Shown here piece after piece: positions 25,011 to 31,724 of a DNA stretch of 31,724 nt. The notes under the pieces were generated by a model, which worked only from the letters and a program-made list of their open reading frames with translations, made no database searches and had not been told where the DNA came from. Both the position numbers and the translations under genes were made by a program. Numbering within the stretch: the stretch's first letter is position 1; each line of letters starts with the position of its first letter. The DNA comes from Clostridium sp. (GTDB taxonomy: Bacteria > Bacillota_A > Clostridia > Lachnospirales > Lachnospiraceae): the NCBI GenBank assembly GCA_023666975.1, contig JAMPAW010000002.1, positions 44,819 to 76,542 on the forward strand, written 5' to 3'.

Positions 25011-25742
25011 CTATACTCCCTGCATGCGCAGCGGCAGCTCCAAACCATACATTTCCAATAACTCTTTGTCACTCAACAACGCTCTTGTCTCTCCCTGTCG
25101 GATTATTCTCCCCTCCGCCAGCAGCACGGTTCTCTCACAGGTATCTAAAACCATATCCAAATCGTGACTGGCAATAATCTGTGTCTCCGGCATGCCTCTT
25201 AGAATTTCGATCAGATTTCTCCTGTTTCTCGGGTCTAACGCAATAGACGGTTCGTCCAGCAAAATGACCTGCGGCTCCATAGACAAAATGGTGGCTATCG
25301 CTGCCAGCTTCTTCTCGCCCCCTGACATACGGTATATCTGCCGGTCACGCAGATGTTCAATATTCACTTTCTGCAAAGCCTCTATTACTCTCTGTTCCGT
25401 TTCTTCCTCGGAACAGCCATAATTCCGCGGTCCAAATGCCACATCTTCATAAACCGTAGACATAAAGAGCTGACTGTCCGAATCCTGAAACACATATCCG
25501 ACTTTCTGTCTTATTTCCGACAGATTCTTTCTATTTACAGATTGTCCATCAACATAAATTTCACCTTCATACCCGTCAAGCAGTCCTACCAGCAATTTCA
25601 AAAATGTAGATTTGCCTACACCGTTTGCCCCGATAAGCCCTATGGATTCCCCCTGTTTTACGGATAAGCATATATCACAAAGTACTCTCCTATCCCTCTG
25701 ATAAGAAAAAGATACCTTTTTACACTCGATATCTGCTGTCAT
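25011..25742 (-). CDS. cbiO: Energy-coupling factor transporter ATPase (CbiO/LarO type)
   Basis: ABC ATPase that powers the metal transporter formed with the next two genes. The 243 residues contain Walker A GANGVGKST at about 40, Q-loop YVFQDSDSQLF, signature MSGGEKK, Walker B VILLDEPSIALD, and the switch His in IIASHDLDM. All are intact. The start at 25742 is preceded by AAGGTGG at 6 bases; an upstream ATG in frame lies in the end of cbiQ without a binding site. It is 13 bases after cbiQ. Confidence 0.93.
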   Translation of the reverse strand: MTADIECKKVSFSYQRDRRVLCDICLSVKQGESIGLIGANGVGKSTFLKLLVGLLDGYEGEIYVDGQSVNRKNLSEIRQKVGYVFQDSDSQLFMSTVYEDVAFGPRNYGCSEEETEQRVIEALQKVNIEHLRDRQIYRMSGGEKKLAAIATILSMEPQVILLDEPSIALDPRNRRNLIEILRGMPETQIIASHDLDMVLDTCERTVLLAEGRIIRQGETRALLSDKELLEMYGLELPLRMQGV

Positions 25743-25755
25743 TTTTGCCACCTTC

Positions 25756-26553
25756 TTATAAAAAACTTCCCACAATCCGAAATACCGGAAAAACTCTCAA
25801 CAACAAAAGAAATACTCCCCAAATGAGCACATAGAGGATACTGCTCACCTGATTGCTTTTTAACGGAGAATACAGCATGACCCCCTGAAATCCGCGTAAT
25901 TTCATACTCTCATATACTTCCTGCGCCCTGTCCATACTCTTAAGAAGCAGTAATCCGACAAAGGAACCCCATGCCCGAAATTGCAGACCCTTTTGGGACC
26001 GTGACCTCAGTCTATATGCCTGCTGCATTTTGTCCACTTCCTTAATCATGACCATCAGATACCTGTGCATCAGCAGGATAACCGTTACAATTTCTTCCGG
26101 CACATGCACAATGCGCAAGGTGTAACAAATTTGCCCAATGCCAACGGTGACCGTTAAAATATAACCGGCAATTACACAAAACATTCCCTTAAGCATTAAG
26201 GTGAACATAAAAAGCATCCCGTAGGTTATCTCAACACCTTCAAACACTACACACACATTCCTGTTCAGCACAGGTGCCGCAATACCAAGCAGCCCTGTAA
26301 CCAGCAGTACAGGCCATACATGTTTTAGCATGGTTTGAACAGCTATGTCATTCCAGATGATTTGAATCAGCAAATATAGAACCATTCCGGCAAGTCCAAC
26401 CAGATTATCTCCGGAAAATGAAACAATGACCAAAATATACAAAAAGGTGACGATAACACGGGAAAGCGGATGCACTCCTCCCTGCTTGGCATAACGGCTA
26501 TCCGCATCATCCGACAGGTGAATATCCTTTACCGCCTGCCCTATCTTATTCAT
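25756..26553 (-). CDS. cbiQ: ECF transporter transmembrane subunit CbiQ
   Basis: The T component that couples ATPase motion to the substrate subunit. The 265 residues have about five to six membrane helices and a cytoplasmic coupling region with AYRLRSRSQKG and the conserved YESMKLRGF (the Arg-Gly coupling motif). The start AAAGGAACAAGAAGATG is clear and overlaps the cbiM stop by 8 bases. cbiM, cbiQ and cbiO are in the usual order. Confidence 0.92.
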   Translation of the reverse strand: MNKIGQAVKDIHLSDDADSRYAKQGGVHPLSRVIVTFLYILVIVSFSGDNLVGLAGMVLYLLIQIIWNDIAVQTMLKHVWPVLLVTGLLGIAAPVLNRNVCVVFEGVEITYGMLFMFTLMLKGMFCVIAGYILTVTVGIGQICYTLRIVHVPEEIVTVILLMHRYLMVMIKEVDKMQQAYRLRSRSQKGLQFRAWGSFVGLLLLKSMDRAQEVYESMKLRGFQGVMLYSPLKSNQVSSILYVLIWGVFLLLLRVFPVFRIVGSFL

Positions 26554-27559
26554 CTTCTTGTTCCTTTACCGCTCTCCTGCGAAAATATTTCAAAATATAA
26601 CAAACGGCAACACATACTGCAATGACAACTATGCCACCCAATATTCCCGAAAATATTGTACCGGCAGCCGATTCACTATTTTTCCATGCATAATCCGGTA
26701 ACAGTGCTGTCAACGACTGTATCTTCTCCGACATTGTATAAATGCCTCCCTCTGCCTCCAGTTCCGCCGTTCCTGCCACCCGCTCCATCGACCATTCCAG
26801 TCCGTCGGGATAGGCAGATGCCAGCAGCGATAACAGCCCGCCAATCACCAGTGCCGCCACTGCCAAAACAGCTATGGTCTGCTTATGTGACAAACGTCCC
26901 TCTCTTTTATCCTTTTCTTGATTATTCCACAATAATTCAGGCCTTGCCTCATTGATGAATACCAGCACAACTGCTGTTATTGCCCCTTCTACACAGCCTA
27001 TCGCCAGATGAATCGGCTGCATTGCGGCCAGAAAAATACGGAACGGAAGCTCTGTCACTCCTGAGGCCAGTGTCTCCAACGTAACCGAAAAAGCTCCCAG
27101 TTGAAGTGCCAAAATACTCCCCAGCATCGATGCTGCTACAATCCTACCCTTTGTCATTTTCTTATTGGTCATATATTTCCATATTACCATGCCGCCAATA
27201 AAGCAGCCGTAAAATGCCATATTCCATATGTTTGCTCCAAGTGCCAGAAGTCCACCGTCGGCAAACAGCAGACACTGCACTAACAAAACACCAATCATGG
27301 TAAGGAATCCTGCCTCCGGTCCCAGAACAGATGACAGAAGCATACCTCCACATAAGTGTCCAGAGGAGCCTGTACCGGGTATCGTAAAATTAATCATCTG
27401 CGCAGCAAAAACAAAAGCGCCCATTACCCCCATTACCGGAACCTTACTCTCATCGTTCTCCCATCTTATCCTTTTTACCGAATAACCTGCCGCTGCAGCG
27501 GAACAAACATACATTGTCCCTGCCACTGCCGGGGTTAAAAGTGCATCTGCCATATGCAT
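26546..27559 (-). CDS. cbiM: CbiM-type metal-binding transporter subunit with PDGLE domain
   Basis: The substrate-capture subunit for Ni2+ or Co2+. The protein begins MHMADALL. In the family the N-terminal amine and His2 help bind the metal. The CbiM core (about 1-205) has six to seven helices, including PGTGSSGHLCGGMLLSSVLGP. A second part from about 225 contains YPDGLEWS, the PDGLE/CbiN-like domain, ending in one helix and a basic tail. The fusion replaces a separate CbiN. The start follows GGAAGGAGTG. Its promoter leaves a leader of only about 30 bases, so there is no room for a cobalamin or NiCo riboswitch. With larB in the operon, nickel is more likely than cobalt. Confidence 0.92.
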   Translation of the reverse strand: MHMADALLTPAVAGTMYVCSAAAAGYSVKRIRWENDESKVPVMGVMGAFVFAAQMINFTIPGTGSSGHLCGGMLLSSVLGPEAGFLTMIGVLLVQCLLFADGGLLALGANIWNMAFYGCFIGGMVIWKYMTNKKMTKGRIVAASMLGSILALQLGAFSVTLETLASGVTELPFRIFLAAMQPIHLAIGCVEGAITAVVLVFINEARPELLWNNQEKDKREGRLSHKQTIAVLAVAALVIGGLLSLLASAYPDGLEWSMERVAGTAELEAEGGIYTMSEKIQSLTALLPDYAWKNSESAAGTIFSGILGGIVVIAVCVAVCYILKYFRRRAVKEQEDE

Positions 27560-27596
27560 ACTGCTTCACTCCTTCCTTATATCGTGTTGCCAAAAT

Positions 27597-27625
27597 AGTA
27601 TAACATGATTATTCATATTATTCAA
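27597..27625 (-). promoter_or_regulatory. Promoter of the cbiM-larB operon with internal dyad
   Basis: On the minus strand TTGAAT (27620-27625), 17 bases, and TATACT (27597-27602) with an extended TG. The spacer is nearly filled by a dyad at 27601-27620: TAACATGA, four bases, TCATATTA (7 of 8 pairs). This suggests a repressor operator, perhaps metal-responsive. Confidence 0.7.
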
Positions 27626-27663
27626 CTTAGGCACTTCTCCGTTGTTTCTATGTCTGTCAAATT

Positions 27664-27708
27664 AGAAAACCCCTGTAAATGGCATTCACACACCACTTAC
27701 AAGGGTTT
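27664..27708 (-). terminator. Terminator of tsf
   Basis: A stem AAACCCTTGTAAGTGG with CCATTTACAGGGGTTT is followed by TTCTA on the minus strand, about 85 bases after the tsf stop. It ends tsf transcription before the cbiM promoter. The bases 27709-27793 between hold nothing else I can name. Confidence 0.8.
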
Positions 27709-27793
27709 AATCTCATAACCTTTTTACCATCCAACAGCGGTTACATAGCTTCCAACCTAAAGTTCATATCTGCGTCCTACGGACTTGATTCAC

Positions 27794-28732
27794 CTAGTTT
27801 CCAGCCATCTGTGCCGCAACCTCTGCCGCAAAATCTTCACTTTTCTTCTCAAGACCTTCACCAGTTTCAAAACGTACAAACTTGTTGAGTGTTACCGCGG
27901 AACCTACTTCTTTAGAAACAGCCTCCAAATATTTGGCAACAGACTCTTTATTTTCCGCCTTAACGTATTCCTGCTCTAATAAGCAAACTTCTTTTAACTC
28001 CTTATTCAGGCGCCCCATAATCATTTTCTCGATAATATTCTCCGGTTTATTTGCATTCTTCGGATCATTCTTTGCCTGAGCCATTAAAATTTCTTTCTCA
28101 TGTTCCTTATAATCCTCAGGAACATCTTCAGAACTAACATATTTCGGATTCAGGGCTGCAATCTGCATGGCAATATTCTTAAGTGCTTCCTTTACCGTGT
28201 CAGAATGATTGTCTGTCTTAGCCTCAACTAAAACACCAATTTTACCACCTGCATGAATATAAGAAACAACGATACCGTCATCGGAAACCACTTTCTCAAA
28301 CCTGCGGATATTCATATTCTCACCAATTTTGGCAATCATTGCTGCCAGTTTATCCTGAACAGTCATTGATGTGTCAAGTGCCCACGGTTCAGCTTTAAAC
28401 GCTTCGATATCAACGGCATCCGAATCGGCAACCTGCTCTACTACTTCCTTAACATAAGTCTGGAATACTTCATTCTTTGCCACAAAGTCAGTCTCGGCAT
28501 TTACCTCCACGATAGCAGCAACTTTATCATCACTCTTAATTGTAGTCGCAACGATGCCCTCTGCCGCAATTCTTCCAGCTTTTTTCTGTGCCGTTGCAAG
28601 ACCCTTTTCCCGTAAAAACTCTACTGCCTTATCAAAATCACCGTCGGTTTCCGTAAGCGCCTTCTTGCAATCCATCATGCCTGCACCGGTCTGTTCTCTT
28701 AAATCTTTTACCATACTTGCTGTAATAGCCAT
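27794..28732 (-). CDS. tsf: Translation elongation factor Ts
   Basis: Guanine-nucleotide exchange factor for EF-Tu. The 312-residue protein begins with the UBA-like domain VKDLREQTGAGMMDCKKALTETDGD (8-32), then the signature AEGIVATTIK and NAETDFVAKNEVF near 75-90, and the core exchange domains. The ATG follows CGAGGAATG. rpsB normally precedes tsf in one operon, but an IS110 element now lies between them and begins 45 bases before the tsf start. No convincing new promoter for tsf is seen in that short stretch. Confidence 0.98.
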   Translation of the reverse strand: MAITASMVKDLREQTGAGMMDCKKALTETDGDFDKAVEFLREKGLATAQKKAGRIAAEGIVATTIKSDDKVAAIVEVNAETDFVAKNEVFQTYVKEVVEQVADSDAVDIEAFKAEPWALDTSMTVQDKLAAMIAKIGENMNIRRFEKVVSDDGIVVSYIHAGGKIGVLVEAKTDNHSDTVKEALKNIAMQIAALNPKYVSSEDVPEDYKEHEKEILMAQAKNDPKNANKPENIIEKMIMGRLNKELKEVCLLEQEYVKAENKESVAKYLEAVSKEVGSAVTLNKFVRFETGEGLEKKSEDFAAEVAAQMAGN

Positions 28733-28803
28733 TTTTCATTCCTCGTATTATTAAATAGTAGTATTTATGAATCCCTCTCCAGGGATATATGATATACTGT
28801 TGG

Positions 28804-28980
28804 AGATACTGTGGATTGGTTTCTCATTCCTACCACACAGATGGTTTAATGGAGGCTCCAACCACAGTCTCTTTGTATATTTGTTAATCAGTTAGATACC
28901 GCATGACGGTTTATTTAGAACGAGGTTACAATCGCAAGGAGTTCCAGTGGTCCTAAAACAGTATCAAATACTTTATGCAA
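28804..28980 (+). ncRNA. Candidate bridge RNA of the IS110 element
   Basis: IS110 elements encode a guide RNA before the transposase that pairs with target and donor DNA. Here a -10-like TATACT (28793-28798) is followed by a long interrupted hairpin at 28803-28872 closed by ACTGTGG/CCACAGT. Its internal loop contains ATTCCT (28826-28831) and TTAATGGAG (28846-28854), which fit the left and right target flanks. A second structured part follows. It holds AGTTAG at 28890-28895, identical to the right element end just before the core (30326-30331), as expected of a left donor guide. The 3' limit is estimated from the roughly 177-nt length of the known IS621 RNA. Confidence 0.6.
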
Positions 28981-28992
28981 AGGAGATTTATT

Positions 28993-30168
28993 ATGATTTA
29001 CGTTGGAATTGATGTCGCTAAAGACAAGCATGATTGCTTTATTACAAACTCGGATGGAGAAGTATTATTTAACAGCTTTACCTTCCCTAACAACCGTGAG
29101 GGCTTTGAAACCCTATTTCAAAGAATCCAGTCTGTATCAGATGATTTAGCCAAAGTAAAAGTAGGGCTTGAAGCCACCGGACACTACAGCTACAATCTTC
29201 TGGGTTTTCTTCTTAATAAAGGTCTCGCCACCTTCGTTATCAATCCGTTGCATACCAATCTTTACAGAAAAAGTCTAAGCCTTAGAAAGACGAAAACGGA
29301 TAAAGTTGATTCCCGTACCATTGCCGCTATGATGATGTCCGATATGAACTTAAAGTCCTACTCAGATACATCATACCACAATGAGGAATTAAAGTCATTA
29401 ACACGTTATCGTTTTGACAAGGTAAAAGAACGTGCAAGGCTCAAAACCTCTGTTTCACGTCTTGTAAATATCCTCTTCCCTGAATTGGAGAAACTTGTTC
29501 CAAAACTCCATATGGCTTCCGTTTATGCCCTCCTGTCTGAATTCCCATCTGCTTCTGACATCGCATCGGCACATTTAACAAGGCTGACCAATCTGCTTTC
29601 AGATGCTTCAAAAGGACACTACGATAAAAATATGGCTATCATTTTCCGTGAAGCTGCCAAAAACTCTATCGGCTCACATATGCCCGCTAAATCTATGGAA
29701 CTGCGGCACACTATTAAACTTATTCGGGAATTAACGTCTGAGATTGATGAAATCGAAATGGAAATCAAATCCATCATGGACGAAATTAATTCCCCTATCC
29801 TTACCATTCCCGGCATTAGTTACAGCATGGGAGCCATGATTATTGCAGAGATTGGCGACTTTAACAGGTTTGATTCTCCTGATAAGATACTCGCCTATGC
29901 AGGAATGTCGCCATCCACATATCAATCGGGTCAGCTTGATAACTGTTATTCCCACATGGAAAAGCGCGGCTCCCGTTATTTACGCTATGCCCTTTACAAT
30001 GCCACTAAATATGTCTGTCATTGGGATTCAACCTTTGCGTCCTACCTTGCCAAAAAACGTGCAGAGGGAAAGCATTACAATGTTGCCATATCACATGCTG
30101 CAAAGAAACTGGCAAGAGTAATCTACCAGCTTGAAAAAACCGGACAGACATACCACAGGGCAGCTTAA
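28993..30168 (+). CDS. IS110-family transposase (recombinase)
   Basis: A 391-residue transposase with an N-terminal RuvC-like DEDD domain (YVGIDVAKDKHDCF, VGLEATGHYS, KTDKVDSRTIA) and a C-terminal Tnp20 domain (LTIPGISYSMGAMIIAEIGDFNRF, then AGMSPSTYQSGQ, whose serine is the likely nucleophile). It is complete, with no frameshift, and may be active. The start at 28993 has AAAGGAGA at 6 bases; an ATG at 28975 precedes that site and is unlikely. The non-coding RNA region lies upstream, which marks the IS110 group rather than the IS1111 group. Transcription runs opposite to rpsB and tsf. Confidence 0.95.
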   Translation: MIYVGIDVAKDKHDCFITNSDGEVLFNSFTFPNNREGFETLFQRIQSVSDDLAKVKVGLEATGHYSYNLLGFLLNKGLATFVINPLHTNLYRKSLSLRKTKTDKVDSRTIAAMMMSDMNLKSYSDTSYHNEELKSLTRYRFDKVKERARLKTSVSRLVNILFPELEKLVPKLHMASVYALLSEFPSASDIASAHLTRLTNLLSDASKGHYDKNMAIIFREAAKNSIGSHMPAKSMELRHTIKLIRELTSEIDEIEMEIKSIMDEINSPILTIPGISYSMGAMIIAEIGDFNRFDSPDKILAYAGMSPSTYQSGQLDNCYSHMEKRGSRYLRYALYNATKYVCHWDSTFASYLAKKRAEGKHYNVAISHAAKKLARVIYQLEKTGQTYHRAA

Positions 30169-30349
30169 CTATTTTCTGTAATATCTCCTTTTTGAGTGCC
30201 GATAACGACACTCTGTTTGTCATGCAGTTTTCAAGGTTCTAAGAACTGTTTTTTAGTTCTCTTTTATCTGAAATGCATTTCTGCAATTCATTCAAAAAAT
30301 TTCATTTTAGGTCTTGACTTTTAATAGTTAGTCTCCATTAACTGTTTTT

Positions 30350-30401
30350 AAAAGGGCTGCCACACAACTCAATATAAATATCCATTTGCGACGGCAGCCC
30401 T
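30350..30401 (-). terminator. Terminator or attenuator after rpsB
   Basis: Perfect arms AGGGCTGCC and GGCAGCCCT, a loop of about 33 bases, then TTTTAAAA on the minus strand, about 27 bases after the rpsB stop. It belongs to the original rpsB-tsf spacer, not to the IS. The long loop suggests an attenuator that lets some transcripts pass to tsf. Confidence 0.75.
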
Positions 30402-30427
30402 GACATTTTTATAATTAACTCATCAAA

Positions 30428-31171
30428 TTACTCTGCAACAGCTTCCTCTGTAATCTCCTCAGCCGCTTCATCCTCTACTACTGCATCTACACCCTGATTT
30501 GCCTCGATAACGGCATCTGCCATCTTTGCCACAATCAGTTTAACTGCACGGATTGCATCATCATTACCCGGAATAACGTAATCCAACTCTTCCGGATCAC
30601 AGTTTGTATCTACAATACCAACCAACGGAATTCCCAAAGAATGTGCTTCCTGAATACAAATTCTCTCTTTTCGTGGGTCCACAACAAAAATCATATCGGG
30701 AGCACCACCCATTTCCTTAATACCACCTAAGTTTTTCTGAAGCTTATCCATCTCTTTTTTAATCTTGATCACTTCTTTTTTGGGAAGAACATCAAACGTT
30801 CCGTCTTCTTCCATCTGCTCATATTTTTTAAGGGTTGCAATACGTGTCTCAATAGTTCTCCAGTTGGTGAGCATACCACCCAGCCATCTCTCATTTACAT
30901 AGAACATACCACATCTCTCAGCCTCTGATTTCACTGAATCCTGAGCCTGCTTTTTAGTTCCCACAAACAAAATCTTACCACCCTCGGCAGCACAATTTTT
31001 AATTGCATCATACGCCTCATCTACTTTACCAACAGATTTCTGCAAGTCAATAATGTAGATACCATTACGCTCAGTATAAATATACTCAGCCATCTTAGGG
31101 TTCCATCTTCTTGTCTGGTGTCCAAAATGTACACCTGCTTCCAATAACTGTTTCATTGAAATAACACTCAT
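30428..31171 (-). CDS. rpsB: 30S ribosomal protein S2
   Basis: Small-subunit protein that binds S1-type partners and 16S rRNA at the platform. The 247 residues begin with [26 protein letters not shown], the S2 signature, and contain [12 protein letters not shown] and [12 protein letters not shown] with the usual spacing. The C-terminal tail is acidic ([16 protein letters not shown]), as in many clostridia. The ATG follows AGGAGGTAAATT. The leader contains a small CTGG/CCAG stem just before the binding site (near 31184-31200) that could modulate translation. Confidence 0.98.
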   Translation of the reverse strand: MSVISMKQLLEAGVHFGHQTRRWNPKMAEYIYTERNGIYIIDLQKSVGKVDEAYDAIKNCAAEGGKILFVGTKKQAQDSVKSEAERCGMFYVNERWLGGMLTNWRTIETRIATLKKYEQMEEDGTFDVLPKKEVIKIKKEMDKLQKNLGGIKEMGGAPDMIFVVDPRKERICIQEAHSLGIPLVGIVDTNCDPEELDYVIPGNDDAIRAVKLIVAKMADAVIEANQGVDAVVEDEAAEEITEEAVAE

Positions 31172-31292
31172 AATTTACCTCCTGGTTTTGCTTCCAGCAG
31201 TTTCCGCCTCCAAAAAACGAGCCCTGACGGATACGCCATGACATCGCACCAATTTTGGAAATCCACCACTGTGTATTTTTTTACCGTGTGGT

Positions 31293-31321
31293 ATTATAAC
31301 ATAAGCGTTCAATAACCACAA
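31293..31321 (-). promoter_or_regulatory. Promoter of rpsB
   Basis: On the minus strand TTGTGG (31316-31321), 17 bases, and a perfect TATAAT (31293-31298) with an extended TG. The start point would leave a leader of about 115 bases before rpsB, long enough for ribosomal-protein autoregulation. Confidence 0.75.
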
Positions 31322-31348
31322 GGATTTTTTACATTTATTTTTCAAATG

Positions 31349-31724
31349 CTAAAGCGGGTCCGAAATTGCTTCGGCAATCGCCTTGGAATCCATTCCTTTT
31401 ATCAATTTATGTGTTCCCACCCGAATACGGTTAGCATATCCGTTTTCAATCAGATAATCGTCAAAACGGGCAGCGTCATCAACCAGACCAAGCTCCTGAA
31501 GCTTTTGACATACGTCATAAGACGTCGTTCCGGCCGTCACGGTAATCTCCACAGCTTCCGCTTTGTCCGCATCATCCTCCACCGCAGCTGAATTATCTGA
31601 CTGCCGTGTATTCTCTTGCTGCTCAGAAGTTTCTGTCGCCTGCTCTGTACTCTGCTCTTCAGTACCTTCATCTATCGGCTGCTCCGAACTTGGAGCCTCT
31701 GTTGCCATTGTTGTCTCCTGCTCT
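31349..31724 (-). CDS. YceG/MltG-like protein, partial
   Basis: The open frame continues past the window edge (EQETT before the first visible Met), so its 5' end is missing. The visible N-terminal 50 residues are Glu/Gln/Ser/Thr-rich and look like a linker between a membrane helix and an outer domain. The C-terminal 65 residues, ITVTAGTTSYDVCQKLQELG to the end, with RFDDYLIENGYANRIRVGTH and GMDSKAIAEAI, match the small LysM-like part of YceG/MltG endolytic transglycosylases. The catalytic Glu domain that would follow is absent, because the stop comes right after. It is probably a membrane-anchored, non-catalytic relative. Confidence 0.65.
   Translation of the reverse strand, partial: EQETTMATEAPSSEQPIDEGTEEQSTEQATETSEQQENTRQSDNSAAVEDDADKAEAVEITVTAGTTSYDVCQKLQELGLVDDAARFDDYLIENGYANRIRVGTHKLIKGMDSKAIAEAISDPL

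Larger units (their letters stand above)
28777..30332 (+). mobile_element. IS110-family insertion sequence, 1,556 bp
   Basis: A single DEDD transposase gene with about 215 bases of non-coding left end and about 160 bases of right end. CT core dinucleotides (28777-28778 and 30333-30334) sit in a shared TCTCCA at both edges (28776-28781 and 30332-30337). There are no terminal inverted repeats, as expected. The boundaries are supported by guide-like matches in the candidate bridge RNA. Removing the element leaves a 139-base rpsB-tsf spacer. The right end contains small hairpins (GAGTG/CACTC at 30194-30213 and AGAACT/AGTTCT at 30242-30260), the latter possibly a weak terminator. Confidence 0.85.

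Noticed and set aside
27560..27793. Cobalamin or NiCo riboswitch before cbiM
   Set aside because: The promoter leaves about 30 bases of leader, and the upstream hairpin is the tsf terminator.
30313..30318. TTGACT in the IS right end as the -35 of a junction promoter
   Set aside because: In the circular form it would lie 29 bases from the TATACT of the left end, too far for a promoter; a weaker TAGTTA at 18 bases is possible but not convincing.

Overview
The window reads as a chromosomal segment of a low-GC, spore-forming type Firmicute, most likely a Lachnospiraceae-like gut clostridium. Reasons: a gram-positive PolC (about 1,500 residues), the clustered order rpsB-tsf-pyrH-frr-uppS-cdsA-dxr-rseP-ispG-polC, strong AGGAGG-type ribosome binding sites, and a peptidoglycan-binding protein of a kind I associate with sporulating clostridia. 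These are inferences from gene content. No species is claimed. Almost all housekeeping genes lie on the minus strand, so transcription runs from high to low coordinates.

Layout from the left. Positions 1-3200 are the right end of an integrated element: a decayed fragment, a 52-residue small gene, a 208-bp nested palindrome and a large serine recombinase. The recombinase's 3' end runs out of frame into the 3' half of a peptidoglycan-binding gene that has lost its 5' half. Positions 3356-5070 hold an ECF sigma factor and its membrane anti-sigma-like partner, overlapping by ATGA. tyrS follows, then a tRNA-Glu(CTC) with a consensus promoter. Positions 6901-11017 hold an unusual single-module NRPS-like enzyme (adenylation, carrier, condensation, remnant adenylation C-terminus) and a MarR regulator. 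Between them lie two identical-type 13-bp operators, one forming the head of a terminator hairpin.

Positions 11072-21769 carry the tightly packed block polC, ispG, rseP, dxr, cdsA, uppS, frr, pyrH. It joins DNA replication, the MEP isoprenoid pathway, undecaprenyl and phospholipid precursor synthesis, ribosome recycling and UMP kinase. Upstream of pyrH sits a module I would not expect in the standard cluster: a one-pass small membrane protein and a bactofilin with a roughly 500-residue acidic, repeat-rich extension and a strong internal translation start. Next come larB, cbiO, cbiQ and cbiM, a metal ECF transporter beside a nickel-pincer cofactor gene, which suggests nickel uptake. Then come tsf and rpsB.

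tsf and rpsB are separated by a 1,556-bp IS110-family element on the plus strand. Its upstream non-coding region folds like a bridge RNA. Its candidate target-binding loop contains a 9-nt perfect complement to the right insertion flank and a near match to the left flank, which fixes the insertion at a CT core. The window ends in a partial YceG/MltG-like protein gene upstream of rpsB.

The most interesting items are the decoded bridge-RNA/target match, the NRPS-like enzyme with twin operators, the bactofilin fusion with an internal start, and the recombinase insertion in a peptidoglycan-binding gene.
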